DNA of 64,000 bases from Gilliamella sp. ESL0405 (GTDB lineage Bacteria > Pseudomonadota > Gammaproteobacteria > Enterobacterales > Orbaceae). Under the pieces are notes generated by a model, which saw only the letters and a list, made by a program, of their open reading frames with translations, did no database searches and was not told the origin of the DNA. Below are positions 9,560 through 19,390 of the stretch, piece after piece. Within the stretch, counting starts at the first letter, position 1. Each line of letters opens with the position of its first letter. The stretch spans positions 930,001-994,000 of the forward strand of contig NZ_CP048265.1 of NCBI RefSeq assembly GCF_019469205.1, in the 5' to 3' direction. Position numbers and translations under genes: made by a program.

Positions 9560-10408
9560 ATGAGTGCACAAATAATTGATGGAAAAGCGTTATCGCAACA
9601 AATCCGCAATGACATAGCGAGTAAAGTTAAAGCACGTGTTGAAAAAGGATTAACTCCTCCGGGGCTAGCGGTTATACAGGTAGGCTCCGACCCTGCATCT
9701 AAAATTTATGTCAGCAATAAGCAAAAAGCTTGTGATGATGTTGGTTTTGCTTCATTTGCTTATGATTTTCCAAGCTCTACAACAGCTGATTTATTAGCGC
9801 TAATTGATGAACTTAATCAACGTCCTGAGGTACATGGTATTTTAGTTCAACTCCCATTACCGGACAATATTGATAAAACTAAGGTGCTTGAACGCATAGA
9901 TCCACGTAAAGATGTCGATGGTTTTCACCCTTATAATATTGGTCATTTATTACAGCGAGACCCTATTTTACGCCCATGCACCCCTTATGGTGTTGTTAAA
10001 ATGTTAGAATCAACCGGAGTAAACCTATCGGGTCTTAATGCAACGGTAGTGGGTGCCTCAAGTATCGTCGGGCGCCCAATGGCACTGGAGTTATTATTGT
10101 TAGGATGTACAACAACTATCACTCATTCTCGCACTGTTGATTTAGCAAAACATGTCAGCAATGCTGATATTGTTGTTGCCGGAGTGGGAATTGCCAATTA
10201 CGTGAAAGGCGAGTGGATTAAGCCGGGTGCAATTGTTATCGATGTTGGCATTAACCGATTAGCCAATGGTAAATTAGTGGGGGATGTCGAGTTTGACGAA
10301 GCTGCTAAGCGTGCAGGTTGGATTACCCCAGTTCCTGGTGGAGTCGGCCCAATGACGGTAGCGATGTTGATGAGTAATACATTCGAAGCTTGTGAAAAGT
10401 TTAGTTAG
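9560..10408 (+). CDS. folD: Bifunctional methylenetetrahydrofolate dehydrogenase/cyclohydrolase
   Basis: A 282-residue FolD, which interconverts 5,10-methylene-THF and 10-formyl-THF with NADP. Visible signatures are the catalytic YVSNKQKAC (Tyr and Lys, about 50-58), [17 protein letters not shown], the cofactor-loop segment [11 protein letters not shown] and [11 protein letters not shown] near the end. Length is standard. It supplies one-carbon units for the purine pathway genes also present (purE, purK). Start ATG at 9560; ppiB follows after 80 bp. Confidence 0.97.
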   Translation: MSAQIIDGKALSQQIRNDIASKVKARVEKGLTPPGLAVIQVGSDPASKIYVSNKQKACDDVGFASFAYDFPSSTTADLLALIDELNQRPEVHGILVQLPLPDNIDKTKVLERIDPRKDVDGFHPYNIGHLLQRDPILRPCTPYGVVKMLESTGVNLSGLNATVVGASSIVGRPMALELLLLGCTTTITHSRTVDLAKHVSNADIVVAGVGIANYVKGEWIKPGAIVIDVGINRLANGKLVGDVEFDEAAKRAGWITPVPGGVGPMTVAMLMSNTFEACEKFS

Positions 10409-10488
10409 TCGATAGGGCAATACCATGTCACAAGATTTCAGATTTTTTAGATGTAAAATAAAATAAAAATGAAAATAAGGAACATTTT

Positions 10489-10980
10489 ATGGTTATATTT
10501 CACACTTCATACGGTGATATCAAAATTAAAACCCATGAAGATAAAGCACCGGAAACGGTAAAAAATTTTATTGAATACTGCAAAGAGGGTTTTTACGATA
10601 ATACAATCTTCCACCGAGTGATTAATAATTTCATGATTCAAGGTGGTGGTTTCGGGCCGGATATGCAACAAAAGAAAACCAAAGCGCCAATCAAAAACGA
10701 AGCTGATAATGGTTTAAAAAATAATCGTGGTACATTAGCTATGGCGCGTACTTCTGATCCACATTCTGCTACGGCGCAATTTTTTATCAATGTGGTCGAT
10801 AATGACTACCTCAATTACCATTCATCTGATGTCAATGGCTATGGCTACTGCGTTTTTGCGGAAGTTGTAGATGGTATGGATGTCGTTGATAAAATTAAAG
10901 CTGTCAAAACAGGGCGTTCCGGTATGCATTCTGATGTTCCTGTGGAAGAGGTTTTAATCAAGAGTGTTACGGTTGAATAA
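10489..10980 (+). CDS. ppiB: Peptidyl-prolyl cis-trans isomerase B (cyclophilin)
   Basis: A 163-residue cytoplasmic cyclophilin without a signal peptide, so PpiB rather than PpiA. The active-site Arg is in FHRVI (about 43-47), followed by [22 protein letters not shown] and [22 protein letters not shown] precedes the ATG. Its last 17 bp overlap the start of lpxH, so the two are translationally coupled, the same gene order as in E. coli. Confidence 0.96.
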   Translation: MVIFHTSYGDIKIKTHEDKAPETVKNFIEYCKEGFYDNTIFHRVINNFMIQGGGFGPDMQQKKTKAPIKNEADNGLKNNRGTLAMARTSDPHSATAQFFINVVDNDYLNYHSSDVNGYGYCVFAEVVDGMDVVDKIKAVKTGRSGMHSDVPVEEVLIKSVTVE

Positions 10981-11725
10981 TCCAACACGCTTTTTTATTG
11001 CAGATATTCATCTTGCTGACAATACATCTGCCTGCGGTTGTTTCGATATCACCGCAGGCTTTTTGTCTTTCTTAGAGCAGCTCCCCGATCATTGTGAACT
11101 CTACATACTCGGCGATCTATTTGATTATTGGATTGGTGATGATGTCAATACACCGTTACATCAAAAAGTGGCTGACGCATTACAATCTCTGACAGAACGC
11201 CATATCAAAAAATTTTTTGTCCATGGTAATCGTGATTTTCTGTTAGGAAAAAAGTACGCCAAATTGTGTGATATGACGATATTGCCTGATGTAAATTGTA
11301 TTGATAATCAAAACCAAAATATCCTTTTTTTGCATGGTGATCTACTCTGTATTGACGATCGGCAATATCAAAAATTCCGTAAGGTGATGCATAATAAGTG
11401 GTTGCAAAAGCTCTTTTTACTGTTACCACGCACGATTCGCACGAAAATCGCCGGAAAATTACGGCAAGAAAGCAGTGCGCATAATCAAGTCAAGTCTGAA
11501 AACATTATGGATGTTAACCAGCAAGCGGTTGAAGCAATGATGAAACAGCATAAAGCCAATATTATGATACATGGCCATACCCATAAACCTGCTACGCATC
11601 ACTTTTTAATTAATGGTCGTCAAGCTAGCAGAATCGTTCTAGGCGCTTGGCATGACGGTGTTTCGTACATTAAGCAAGAGAGTAACAGCGAAACTGTATC
11701 GCTTTACAACCACGCTTTTAAATAA
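10964..11725 (+). CDS. lpxH: UDP-2,3-diacylglucosamine diphosphatase
   Basis: A calcineurin-type metallophosphoesterase of about 250 residues that cleaves UDP-2,3-diacyl-GlcN to lipid X in lipid A synthesis, on the inner face of the inner membrane. Metal-binding motifs are [28 protein letters not shown] and HGHTHKPA. The open frame begins at GTG 10964 inside ppiB; a TTG at 10973 with AAGAG 8 nt upstream is an equally good start. Its 3' end overlaps the convergent modC by 22 bp, an unusual arrangement. Confidence 0.95.
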   Translation: MLRLNNPTRFFIADIHLADNTSACGCFDITAGFLSFLEQLPDHCELYILGDLFDYWIGDDVNTPLHQKVADALQSLTERHIKKFFVHGNRDFLLGKKYAKLCDMTILPDVNCIDNQNQNILFLHGDLLCIDDRQYQKFRKVMHNKWLQKLFLLLPRTIRTKIAGKLRQESSAHNQVKSENIMDVNQQAVEAMMKQHKANIMIHGHTHKPATHHFLINGRQASRIVLGAWHDGVSYIKQESNSETVSLYNHAFK

Positions 11726-12384
11726 TCACTTTGCAATATATCATCAGTTTTTCCAAAATTAAGTAATCGCCCCTGATCTAAAATGACGACTTCATCTGCT
11801 ATACACTTCACTTCGTTGATATTATGAGTGACATAGATAATAGGTATATTAAAATCACTAACCAATTTGGCAATATAACTCAATAATTCTCTTTTACGTG
11901 GCATATCCAATGCTGATAGTGGCTCGTCCATTAGCAGCAATTTGGGATTAGTAAGTAATGCTCGCCCAATGGCAACACGCTGTTTTTCACCACCTGATAA
12001 CATTGCCGGATAACGATCTAATAGGGAGCTGATATTGAGCACATCAACAATTTCATCAAATTTGGGTGACTTAATCCCTTTAGCGCCATAGGTCAGATTT
12101 TTTGAAACTGTAAAATGGGGAAAAAGTAAAGCATCTTGAAAAACCGTACCGATATCTCGTTTATTCGGTAAGATAAACTGCCGTTGTTCAATATCAACTA
12201 ATATTTCATCATTTAGCTGAATAAAGCCATGATCGGGTTTGATTAACCCGTTAATAAGATTGATTAAGGTGGATTTTCCCGCACCTGAAACGCCTAAAAC
12301 AGCGGTAACGCCTTGACAGTTTATGGTATGGTTAAATTCAAAAATAAATGAAGAGAGTTGTTTGCTCACTGCTAATTTTAACAT
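11704..12384 (-). CDS. modC: Molybdate ABC transporter ATP-binding protein, short form without MOP domain
   Basis: A 226-residue ABC ATPase with Walker A GVSGAGKST (31-39), Q-loop VFQD (81-84), signature LSGGEKQ (129-135), Walker B LLLMDEP (149-155) and the switch His in VTHN. It powers molybdate import with ModA and ModB. E. coli ModC is about 350 residues because a C-terminal TOBE/MOP regulatory domain follows the ATPase. Here the protein stops where that domain should begin, and its last codons overlap lpxH. It follows modB after 6 bp. Function is likely intact, but feedback inhibition by molybdate through ModC should be absent. Confidence 0.92.
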   Translation of the reverse strand: MLKLAVSKQLSSFIFEFNHTINCQGVTAVLGVSGAGKSTLINLINGLIKPDHGFIQLNDEILVDIEQRQFILPNKRDIGTVFQDALLFPHFTVSKNLTYGAKGIKSPKFDEIVDVLNISSLLDRYPAMLSGGEKQRVAIGRALLTNPKLLLMDEPLSALDMPRKRELLSYIAKLVSDFNIPIIYVTHNINEVKCIADEVVILDQGRLLNFGKTDDILQSDYLKAWL

Positions 12385-12390
12385 AACCGA

Positions 12391-13080
12391 TCACCCTGCC
12401 AGCTTCTTTTTATGCCAGCGGTTTAACATTTCAGATAGGAATAGGGCAACCAGTGATAACACTATCGAGATAATGCACAACCTCAGTGCGGCTGATTCAC
12501 CATTAGGCATTTGCAGCAAGGTATACATAGCTAATGGTAAAGTTCGTGTTTCGCCCTGAATATTTGAGACAAAAGTTATGGTCGCACCAAACTCACCTAA
12601 ACAGCGAGCAAACCCAAGAACAATACCCATTAAAACACCGGGAAAAGCTAGGGGTAAGGTGATTGTAACAAATACACGTAACGAGCTGGCGCCTAATGTA
12701 CGTGCTACATTTTCTAAACGAATATCGATAGATTCAATGGCTAAACGTATAGACCGTACCATTAACGGGAAAGCAACTACTGCAGAGGCCAACGCTGCAC
12801 CTTGCCAATTAAAACTGAAACTAATATGGAAAAAATGATTTAACCACTCGCCAATTACCCCATGACGCCCCATTGTCAAAAGTAACAGATAACCTAACAC
12901 AACAGGTGGCAAAACTAAAGGTAGATGGACAACGCTATCAAAGAGAGATTTTCCCCAAAATTGACAGCGGGCTAAAATCCAAGCTGTTAAAATGCCTAGT
13001 GGCAGACTAAATAAAATTGCCGCACCGGCAACTTTCAAGCTTAGCAGTAAGGTTTGCCATTCAAATTGCGTTAATATCAT
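12391..13080 (-). CDS. modB: Molybdate ABC transporter permease
   Basis: A 229-residue inner-membrane permease, the same length as E. coli ModB. It has five or six hydrophobic helices and the coupling motif ENVARTLGASSLRVFVTITLP (EAA loop) that contacts ModC, followed by LGFARCLGEFGATI. It lies 11 bp after modA and 6 bp before modC, in one operon. Confidence 0.95.
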   Translation of the reverse strand: MILTQFEWQTLLLSLKVAGAAILFSLPLGILTAWILARCQFWGKSLFDSVVHLPLVLPPVVLGYLLLLTMGRHGVIGEWLNHFFHISFSFNWQGAALASAVVAFPLMVRSIRLAIESIDIRLENVARTLGASSLRVFVTITLPLAFPGVLMGIVLGFARCLGEFGATITFVSNIQGETRTLPLAMYTLLQMPNGESAALRLCIISIVLSLVALFLSEMLNRWHKKKLAG

Positions 13081-13091
13081 AATAAAATAGA

Positions 13092-13844
13092 TTATTTAGT
13101 GATAAATCCATATTTTTCGAAAATCGCCTTAGCCTGTGGTGATTTTAAGTACTGATAAAAATCATTAGCTTCCGATTTTAACATTGTTATAGGATATTCA
13201 ATCGATTCAAAAGTATCAGCCGGGAAAGTACCAACAATTTTCACTTTATCACTTACTTTAGCATCCGTACTATAAACAATACCTAAAGCTGCTTCATTGC
13301 GTTCAACTAACATTAATGCATCACGGACATTACTGGCAGGGGCAAATTGTGGCGCTAGCTTATCATACACACCTAAATGAGTTAACGACTCTTTAGCGTA
13401 AAGTCCGGCTGGCACATGTTGAGGATCACCAATAGCTAATCTTTCGCCTTTGGGTAAAATGGCTTGCCAATTAGTATCTTTATTAATATCGACTTGATCA
13501 ATTTTCGCTTGCTTTGGTGCAATAAGAACTAAACTATTTTTTAATAGATCTTCTTTATTTTTGGTTAACTGATGATCGATAAGATATGTCATCCATTTTT
13601 GATCTGCTGACATAAAAATATCGGCAGGGGCACCTTGTTCAATCTGCTTAGCTAAAACTGAAGAGGAAGCAAATGAAAAGACAATTTCTGCATCTTGATG
13701 CTCTGCTTTATAGGCTGTAGCAATATCTTGCATAGCATTAGTTAACGAAGCAGCGGCAAAAACCGTTACTTTTTGTGTAGCTAGAGCCGAAAACGACAGT
13801 ATCAAAGCTGTCAATCCAAAAATAAATCCAGTTAATTTTTTCAT
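13092..13844 (-). CDS. modA: Molybdate-binding periplasmic protein
   Basis: A 250-residue substrate-binding protein with signal peptide MKKLTGFIFGLTALILSFSALA (1-22, cleavage before TQK). The ligand loops match ModA: FAAASLTNAMQDIA, SFASSSVLAKQIEQGAPADIF, and VRDALMLVERNEAALGIVYSTD near the end. It captures molybdate or tungstate in the periplasm for ModBC. First gene of modABC, with the ModE-type palindrome 64 bp upstream of its start codon. Confidence 0.96.
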   Translation of the reverse strand: MKKLTGFIFGLTALILSFSALATQKVTVFAAASLTNAMQDIATAYKAEHQDAEIVFSFASSSVLAKQIEQGAPADIFMSADQKWMTYLIDHQLTKNKEDLLKNSLVLIAPKQAKIDQVDINKDTNWQAILPKGERLAIGDPQHVPAGLYAKESLTHLGVYDKLAPQFAPASNVRDALMLVERNEAALGIVYSTDAKVSDKVKIVGTFPADTFESIEYPITMLKSEANDFYQYLKSPQAKAIFEKYGFITK

Positions 13845-13907
13845 TTAATCCCTCACAAATTCCATGATGACAACAATTTAACGATAAAATTGATTAATCA
13901 CTTAACC

Positions 13908-13945
13908 ATAGCATCGTTATATAAAATAATACATAACGATGCTAT
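13908..13945. promoter_or_regulatory. ModE-binding palindrome (Mo box) upstream of modA
   Basis: Perfect 13-bp inverted repeat ATAGCATCGTTAT / ATAACGATGCTAT (13908-13920 and 13933-13945) around a 12-bp AT spacer. The core CGTTATAT...ATAACG is the known ModE operator, and modE itself is the next gene. Molybdate-bound ModE should sit here and repress modABC. Confidence 0.85.
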
Positions 13946-14059
13946 CAAAAAAATTTATAAAGTACAATTAAAGATCAATAGTTAATCAAATTGAATAAAT
14001 AAAACAATATTCACCAAATTATCATATAATGACCAACAACAAGTACAGACTTTGAACCC

Positions 14060-14102
14060 TAGGCAAAAAGCGTCTAAAATAGATTAATCTGTAGGCAAAA
14101 AG
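14060..14102. promoter_or_regulatory. Direct repeats TAGGCAAAAAG around a palindrome, before modE
   Basis: TAGGCAAAAAG occurs at 14060-14070 and again at 14092-14102, 32 bp apart, with the 10-bp palindrome AGATTAATCT (14081-14090) between them. It lies just upstream of modE and may be a separate control site for modEF. No known regulator was matched. Confidence 0.35.
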
Positions 14103-14132
14103 TCGCTGTAAAGCTTATCAAGGGTTAGCAAG

Positions 14133-14909
14133 ATGTTCTCGCCAGAAATATTTTTAACATTAAAACTCAATCAGCAATTATTTACTGATGCAAGACGTAT
14201 TGCATTACTAAAAGCGATAGAGCACACAGGCTCTTTAAGTCAGGCGGCAAAATCAATTGGCATCAGCTACAAAACTGCCTGGGATGCTATCAATGAAATC
14301 AATCAATTAGCCCCTAAACCTTTTCTGATTACCGCAACTGGTGGTAAAAATGGTGGCGGGACAAAATTAAGCGCTTATGGCGTTAGGTTTATTCAACTTT
14401 ATGATCTGCTGACACAACTTCAGCATAACGCTTTTCAAATATTAAGTGATGATGAGATACCGCTTGATGATATTTTAAAGACAACGGCAAAGTTATCCTT
14501 ACAAACCAGTGCGCGTAATCAATTATATGGTAGCGTGCAGCAGATTGAAACGAACACTATTGCTGGCTTTATCGATGTTAAGTTGAATGATAAACAGACA
14601 GAGTTAAAAGCTTATATCACCCAGCAAAGTATTGAACGATTGAAATTAAGCATTGATAAATCTGTTCTTTTATTAATTAAAGCGCCTTTAATTGAATTTA
14701 ATGATAGCTACCAAAATTGTTTACTCGGTAAAGTAGAAACAATAACCAAAGAGGGGCAGTGGAGCGAAATTGCTATTTCATTACCGTCGGGTTTAATGCT
14801 CTATGCCAGTAAATTAACCTGTGAAATTGAACCTCTCGCTTTAACGGTAGGCAAACAAATCACGTTATCTATTGATCCCCAACACATTATTGTCGCAACA
14901 TTAGTTTAG
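14133..14909 (+). CDS. modE: Molybdate-responsive transcriptional regulator ModE
   Basis: A 258-residue regulator: N-terminal winged helix-turn-helix (about 15-75, with ARRIALLKAIEHTGSLSQAAK and SYKTAWDAINEIN), then two tandem MOP domains that bind molybdate (SARNQLYGSVQQIETN and LLGKVETI...ASKLTCEIEPL). It senses molybdate and represses modABC in E. coli while activating molybdenum-cofactor genes. It is divergent from modA and 15 bp before modF. Length matches E. coli ModE (262). Confidence 0.95.
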   Translation: MFSPEIFLTLKLNQQLFTDARRIALLKAIEHTGSLSQAAKSIGISYKTAWDAINEINQLAPKPFLITATGGKNGGGTKLSAYGVRFIQLYDLLTQLQHNAFQILSDDEIPLDDILKTTAKLSLQTSARNQLYGSVQQIETNTIAGFIDVKLNDKQTELKAYITQQSIERLKLSIDKSVLLLIKAPLIEFNDSYQNCLLGKVETITKEGQWSEIAISLPSGLMLYASKLTCEIEPLALTVGKQITLSIDPQHIIVATLV

Positions 14910-14924
14910 TTTATTGAGGTAGTT

Positions 14925-16385
14925 ATGTTACATATTGAAAATGCACACTATAGAATCAATGATTATAAAGTGTTTATCATCGAATCTTTAACAATCGATA
15001 AAGGAACCAGTGTTGCTTTTGTTGGGCGTAATGGCAGTGGCAAATCAGTACTGGCAAAAGCGCTAGCTTCTGAACAACCATTATTGTCCGGGCAGGTTAA
15101 CAATCAATTTAAATCCTCAGCGCATATCTCTTTTGAACAGCTACAAAAACTGATTGATGAGGAGTGGAAACGTAATAATACCGATATGTTAAGTGAAGGG
15201 GAGGATGATACAGGACTCACTACCGCGCAAATTATTCAAGAAAAAACAGTTGATGATAAACTTTGTCAGCAATTAGCAGAACAATTTGGCATTGCTCATC
15301 TTTTAGATAGACGTTTTAAATACCTATCCACCGGTGAAACACGTAAAACCTTAATATGCCGAACATTAATGTCAAAGCCTGAATTATTAATTTTAGATGA
15401 GCCATTTGATGGACTGGATCAATTATCCCGAGAAAATTTAGCAGAAAAGTTAAGCGAGTTATCTAAGCAAGGCATTACTATCATATTGATTTTAAACCGC
15501 TTTAATGAAATCCCTCTTTTTGTTAACTATATTGGCTTATTAGCCGATTGCCAGCTATTGAAATTTGGACTAAAAGACACAATATTAGACGATGAAACAG
15601 TAAAACTACTGGCTGATCTTGAAAGTTTGCCTAACGCAGATTTGCCCGATCCCGAGCAATCACCTGTACCGCTATCCGATACCTTAGATCGTATTAATCT
15701 GATTAATGGACATGTTCAATATGACGACAAAGTCATCATAGCAGGTTTAAACTGGCAAGTTAAAGCTCATGAAAATTGGCAAATTGTTGGCCCTAATGGT
15801 GCGGGTAAGTCAACGTTGTTAAGTTTAGTTACCGGTGATCATCCGCAGGGATATAATAATGATCTGACTTTATTTGGTCGTAAACGGGGAACCGGTGAAA
15901 CGATTTGGGATATTAAACGTCATATTGGTTATGTGAGTAGCAGTTTACACCTGGACTATCGTGTTAGTTCAAGTGTCAAAAATGTATTAGTTTCCGGCTA
16001 TTTTGATTCAATTGGCGTATATCAAGCTATTAGTGATAAGCAGTCGAAACTGGCAGATGAGTGGTTATCAATTTTAGGATTAACACAGCAAGCGGATAAA
16101 CCGTTTCAATCACTGTCTTGGGGGCAACAACGGCTGGTATTAATTGCTCGAGCACTGGTGAAGCATCCAACATTATTGATTTTGGATGAGCCTTTACAGG
16201 GGCTTGACCATTTAAATCGAGAATTAGTTAAACGTTGGATTGATCGCTTAATCAATAACGGACACACACAATTGTTATTTGTATCACATCATGCCGAGGA
16301 TGCGCCAAAATGCATCACTCATCGACTAACTTTTGTGCCCAAGGTTGATTTTAGCTATCAATATAAAATTGAAAAATTAAATTAA
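14925..16385 (+). CDS. modF: Tandem ABC ATPase ModF
   Basis: A 486-residue protein with two ABC ATPase halves and no membrane segment. The first half has Walker A GRNGSGKS (about 34-41), signature YLSTGETRK and Walker B LLILDEP. The second has GPNGAGKST, signature SLSWGQQRL and Walker B LLILDEP. This is the ModF (PhrA) layout found beside modE in enterics. Its precise role in molybdenum metabolism is not settled. It is co-transcribed with modE. Confidence 0.93.
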   Translation: MLHIENAHYRINDYKVFIIESLTIDKGTSVAFVGRNGSGKSVLAKALASEQPLLSGQVNNQFKSSAHISFEQLQKLIDEEWKRNNTDMLSEGEDDTGLTTAQIIQEKTVDDKLCQQLAEQFGIAHLLDRRFKYLSTGETRKTLICRTLMSKPELLILDEPFDGLDQLSRENLAEKLSELSKQGITIILILNRFNEIPLFVNYIGLLADCQLLKFGLKDTILDDETVKLLADLESLPNADLPDPEQSPVPLSDTLDRINLINGHVQYDDKVIIAGLNWQVKAHENWQIVGPNGAGKSTLLSLVTGDHPQGYNNDLTLFGRKRGTGETIWDIKRHIGYVSSSLHLDYRVSSSVKNVLVSGYFDSIGVYQAISDKQSKLADEWLSILGLTQQADKPFQSLSWGQQRLVLIARALVKHPTLLILDEPLQGLDHLNRELVKRWIDRLINNGHTQLLFVSHHAEDAPKCITHRLTFVPKVDFSYQYKIEKLN

Positions 16386-16780
16386 GTATTTGGTAAAACC
16401 TATTGAACCGAAATTGAAAAATAGGAAAAATCATCAAAAAAACTTTTTTGTCATGGTTAAATTTTACCGGAAAAAATGAAAAAAGTTTATAAAGGTTATA
16501 CTTATGAAGTTATCCCCGATGCCTGTGGATAACTCTGTGAATAGATTATTGAAAAGTGTGCTGACCTCAATGGCTAACAGGTTTTAACTCGGTTTGGTTA
16601 CAACTTAATCATGAAGTGTGAAATTGTTATTTATCAATAAGTTAGCATAAATCAAGTTATCATTTCGTTATTATTCTTATGCGTTTTTATATCAAATGCA
16701 CAAAAAATATAAGATTTGAAAAGGTCAAGTCTTTTTGGGGATAATTTTTATTAATAGGTAAAATATTAGGTTGCGATGTA
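16386..16780. other. Intergenic region between modF and uvrB
   Basis: About 395 bp. It begins with a long inverted repeat AAACTTTTTT...AAAAAAGTTT (16440-16449 and 16479-16488), possibly the modF terminator. It also holds a consensus DnaA box (16524-16532). No LexA box of the CTG-N10-CAG type was found, although uvrB is SOS-controlled in E. coli. Confidence 0.5.
16524..16532 (-). promoter_or_regulatory. DnaA box upstream of uvrB
   Basis: TGTGGATAA is the exact complement of the strong DnaA box TTATCCACA. A weaker TTATCCCCG lies 14 bp to its left (16510-16518). A DnaA site in the uvrB control region has been described in E. coli, so this may be a conserved arrangement. Confidence 0.5.
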
Positions 16781-18784
16781 ATGAGAAAATTTAAATTATG
16801 TTCCGATTTCAAACCTGCTGGTGATCAACCAGCAGCAATAAGTAGGATTAATCAAAACCTTGATGACGGAATTGCACATCAAACATTGTTAGGTGTTACA
16901 GGTTCAGGTAAAACATTCACCATGGCCAATGTGATAGCTAAACATAATCGCCCAACAATAATTCTTGCGCCAAATAAAACATTAGCAGCGCAACTTTATG
17001 GCGAAATGAAAGCTTTCTTTCCAGAAAATGCCGTTGAATATTTTGTGTCTTACTATGATTATTATCAGCCTGAATCGTATGTACCGTCGACAGATACGTT
17101 TATTGAAAAAGATGCTTCTATTAATGAGCACATTGAACAAATGCGCCTTTCTGCCACCAAATCACTATTAGAAAGACGTGATGTGGTAATTGTTGCTTCG
17201 GTTTCAGCTATTTACGGGTTAGGTGCGCCTGAAACATATATGTCAATGATTTTGCATTTAACTCGAGGAACAATCACCGATCAACGTTCAATCTTAAATC
17301 GATTAGCAGAGTTGCAATATACTCGAAATGAACTCGGATTTAGTCGTGGTACGTTTCGGGTAAGAGGCGATGTTATCGATATTTTCCCAGCGGATTCTGA
17401 TGAACTGGCGGTAAGAGTAGAACTGTTTGATGATGAAGTTGAAAAGATAGTCATGTTCGATCCATTAACCGGCAATAGTATCAATGAAGTGCCGCGCATT
17501 ACTATTTATCCAAAAACGCACTATGTTACGCCAAGAAATATCATGGATAATGCCATTGCGCAAATTAAGCAAGAGCTTAAAGAGCGTCAAAAGGTGCTAT
17601 TAGATAATAATCGTCTTTTAGAAGAACAACGATTAACTCAACGTACATTGTTTGATATCGAAATGATGACCGAATTGGGATACTGTTCCGGGATAGAAAA
17701 CTATTCCCGCTTTTTGGCACAACGGAATCCGGGCGATCCGCCAGCAACATTATTTGATTATCTACCCGCTGACGGTTTATTATTTATTGATGAATCGCAT
17801 GTTGCGATACCGCAGTTAGGGGCTATGTATAATGGTGACCGATCGCGTAAGCTCAATTTGGTTGAGTACGGTTTTCGTCTACCTTCTGCATTAGATAATC
17901 GACCATTAAAATTTTCAGAATTTGAAAATATAATGCCGCAAACGATCTATGTATCGGCAACGCCAGCGAAATATGAAATTGAAAAATCTGGTGGAGAGAT
18001 TATTGAACAGGTGGTTAGACCAACCGGACTACTTGATCCTATTATTGAGGTTAGACCGGTTGCGACTCAGGTCGATGATCTACTTTCTGAAATCAAAATC
18101 CGGATGCGTAATGATGAACGCGTGCTAGTGACAACCTTAACTAAACGTATGGCAGAAAACTTAACTGATTATCTTTCTGAGCATAATGTTAAAGTTAAAT
18201 ATCTACATTCAGATATCAATACTGTTGAACGAATGGAGATTATTCGTGATTTACGTCTGGGTAAAGTTGATGTTTTAGTGGGTATTAACTTATTACGAGA
18301 AGGGCTCGATATTCCTGAAGTTTCCCTTATCGCAATACTTGATGCTGACAGAGAAGGCTTTTTACGTTCGGAAAGTTCATTGATACAAACGGTAGGCCGT
18401 GCCGCTCGTAATGTTAATGGTCGAGCAATATTATATGCGGACAAAATTACGCCAGCTATGCAAAAAACCATTGATGAAACCGCTCGTCGTCGTAAAAAAC
18501 AGGAAGATTTCAACACTGAGCATGGCATAACACCAAAATCAGTCCGTAAAGAGATCAAAGATATTTTAGATGCCAGATTGAGCACTAAAAAATCTACTGC
18601 TAAAGTACAGGCCTTCGAACCAGGTAAATCGTATAACTATGTATCGGTGAAAGAAGTTCAAGCAAGAGTCAAAGAGCTTGAAGCGATGATGTACGAAGCA
18701 GCACAAAATCTTGAGTTTGAAAAAGCTGGCGTACTACGTGATGAGATAAAACAATTGCGAGCCGATTTTATTAAAGTCTCTTAA
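16781..18784 (+). CDS. uvrB: Excinuclease ABC subunit B
   Basis: A 667-residue damage-verifying helicase of nucleotide excision repair. The sequence shows Walker A GVTGSGKT (about 39-46), the beta-hairpin region around [12 protein letters not shown] that clamps DNA, DESH in motif [22 protein letters not shown] in motif VI, and the C-terminal UVR domain ([20 protein letters not shown]) that binds UvrC. Length matches E. coli UvrB (673). GTTGCGATGTA precedes the ATG. A RidA-family gene follows after 25 bp. Confidence 0.98.
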   Translation: MRKFKLCSDFKPAGDQPAAISRINQNLDDGIAHQTLLGVTGSGKTFTMANVIAKHNRPTIILAPNKTLAAQLYGEMKAFFPENAVEYFVSYYDYYQPESYVPSTDTFIEKDASINEHIEQMRLSATKSLLERRDVVIVASVSAIYGLGAPETYMSMILHLTRGTITDQRSILNRLAELQYTRNELGFSRGTFRVRGDVIDIFPADSDELAVRVELFDDEVEKIVMFDPLTGNSINEVPRITIYPKTHYVTPRNIMDNAIAQIKQELKERQKVLLDNNRLLEEQRLTQRTLFDIEMMTELGYCSGIENYSRFLAQRNPGDPPATLFDYLPADGLLFIDESHVAIPQLGAMYNGDRSRKLNLVEYGFRLPSALDNRPLKFSEFENIMPQTIYVSATPAKYEIEKSGGEIIEQVVRPTGLLDPIIEVRPVATQVDDLLSEIKIRMRNDERVLVTTLTKRMAENLTDYLSEHNVKVKYLHSDINTVERMEIIRDLRLGKVDVLVGINLLREGLDIPEVSLIAILDADREGFLRSESSLIQTVGRAARNVNGRAILYADKITPAMQKTIDETARRRKKQEDFNTEHGITPKSVRKEIKDILDARLSTKKSTAKVQAFEPGKSYNYVSVKEVQARVKELEAMMYEAAQNLEFEKAGVLRDEIKQLRADFIKVS

Positions 18785-18809
18785 TTATTCATCAAAAAAG
18801 GAAAATATG

Positions 18810-19160
18810 ATGACCATAAAACGAATTGACCCGGCTGATCGCTGGTCTGAAGCGGTGATCCACAATAATGTTATTTATTACACCAGTGTACCGAGTGACT
18901 TGATTAATGATGCTTATGCGCAAACCAAAAGCGCATTAGCAGAGATTGATCAAATCTTAGCAAGAGCTAATAGCGACAAATCACAACTTTTAGATGTAAC
19001 CATTTTTTTAGTGAACAAAAGTGATTTTGCCGCTATGAATAAAGCATGGGATGAATGGGTGGCAAAAGGAAGTGCACCAGTTCGCTGTACCGTACAGGCT
19101 GGATTAATGAAAGATGAATACTTAATTGAAATCAAAATTGTTGCCGCAATAAAACCGTAA
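18810..19160 (+). CDS. RidA family protein, YoaB-like
   Basis: A 116-residue YjgF/YER057c/UK114 fold protein nearly collinear with E. coli YoaB (IHNNVIYYT, DVTIFLVNKSDFAAMNKAWDEW, APVRCTVQAGL, IEIKIVAA). The Arg of PVRCTVQA is the residue that binds the substrate carboxylate in RidA enamine/imine deaminases. It may clear reactive enamines. Two ATGs lie in tandem; 18810 is better spaced (7 nt) from AGGA than 18807. In E. coli yoaB sits near yoaA; here it has moved behind uvrB. Confidence 0.85.
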   Translation: MTIKRIDPADRWSEAVIHNNVIYYTSVPSDLINDAYAQTKSALAEIDQILARANSDKSQLLDVTIFLVNKSDFAAMNKAWDEWVAKGSAPVRCTVQAGLMKDEYLIEIKIVAAIKP

Positions 19161-19174
19161 TTTAAAAACAACTG

Positions 19175-19194
19175 CCGCTGACGGCTGTCGGCGG
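19175..19194 (+). terminator. Hairpin after the yoaB-like gene
   Basis: CCGCTGAC-GGCT-GTCGGCGG forms an 8-bp GC-rich stem with one G-T pair, 14 bp after the stop codon. It lacks a T-run, so it may be a weak or Rho-assisted terminator. Confidence 0.45.
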
Positions 19195-19390
19195 ATATCA
19201 ACCCTATTGGACTATTTATAGTAACAAAATCAGCTAACGGTAAAGTCCTTAAAACGTAAATGGTGAACAAGTTACGTTTGTCCAATCAAATATAGTTATC
19301 CCCAAATACTGGCTTTTTTTTATCCTCATTAATTAAATTTTAGTGTATACTTTCGTACACTTAACACTTGATATCTTCACATCTATATCT

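Noticed and set aside
16561-16580. LexA (SOS) box upstream of uvrB
   Set aside because: CTG and CAG are 14 bases apart rather than 10, and the CTGT/ACAG arms are incomplete.
18169-18585. 138-codon open frame antisense to uvrB
   Set aside because: It is a shadow of the well-supported uvrB frame, Ser/Arg/Ile-rich with no motif.
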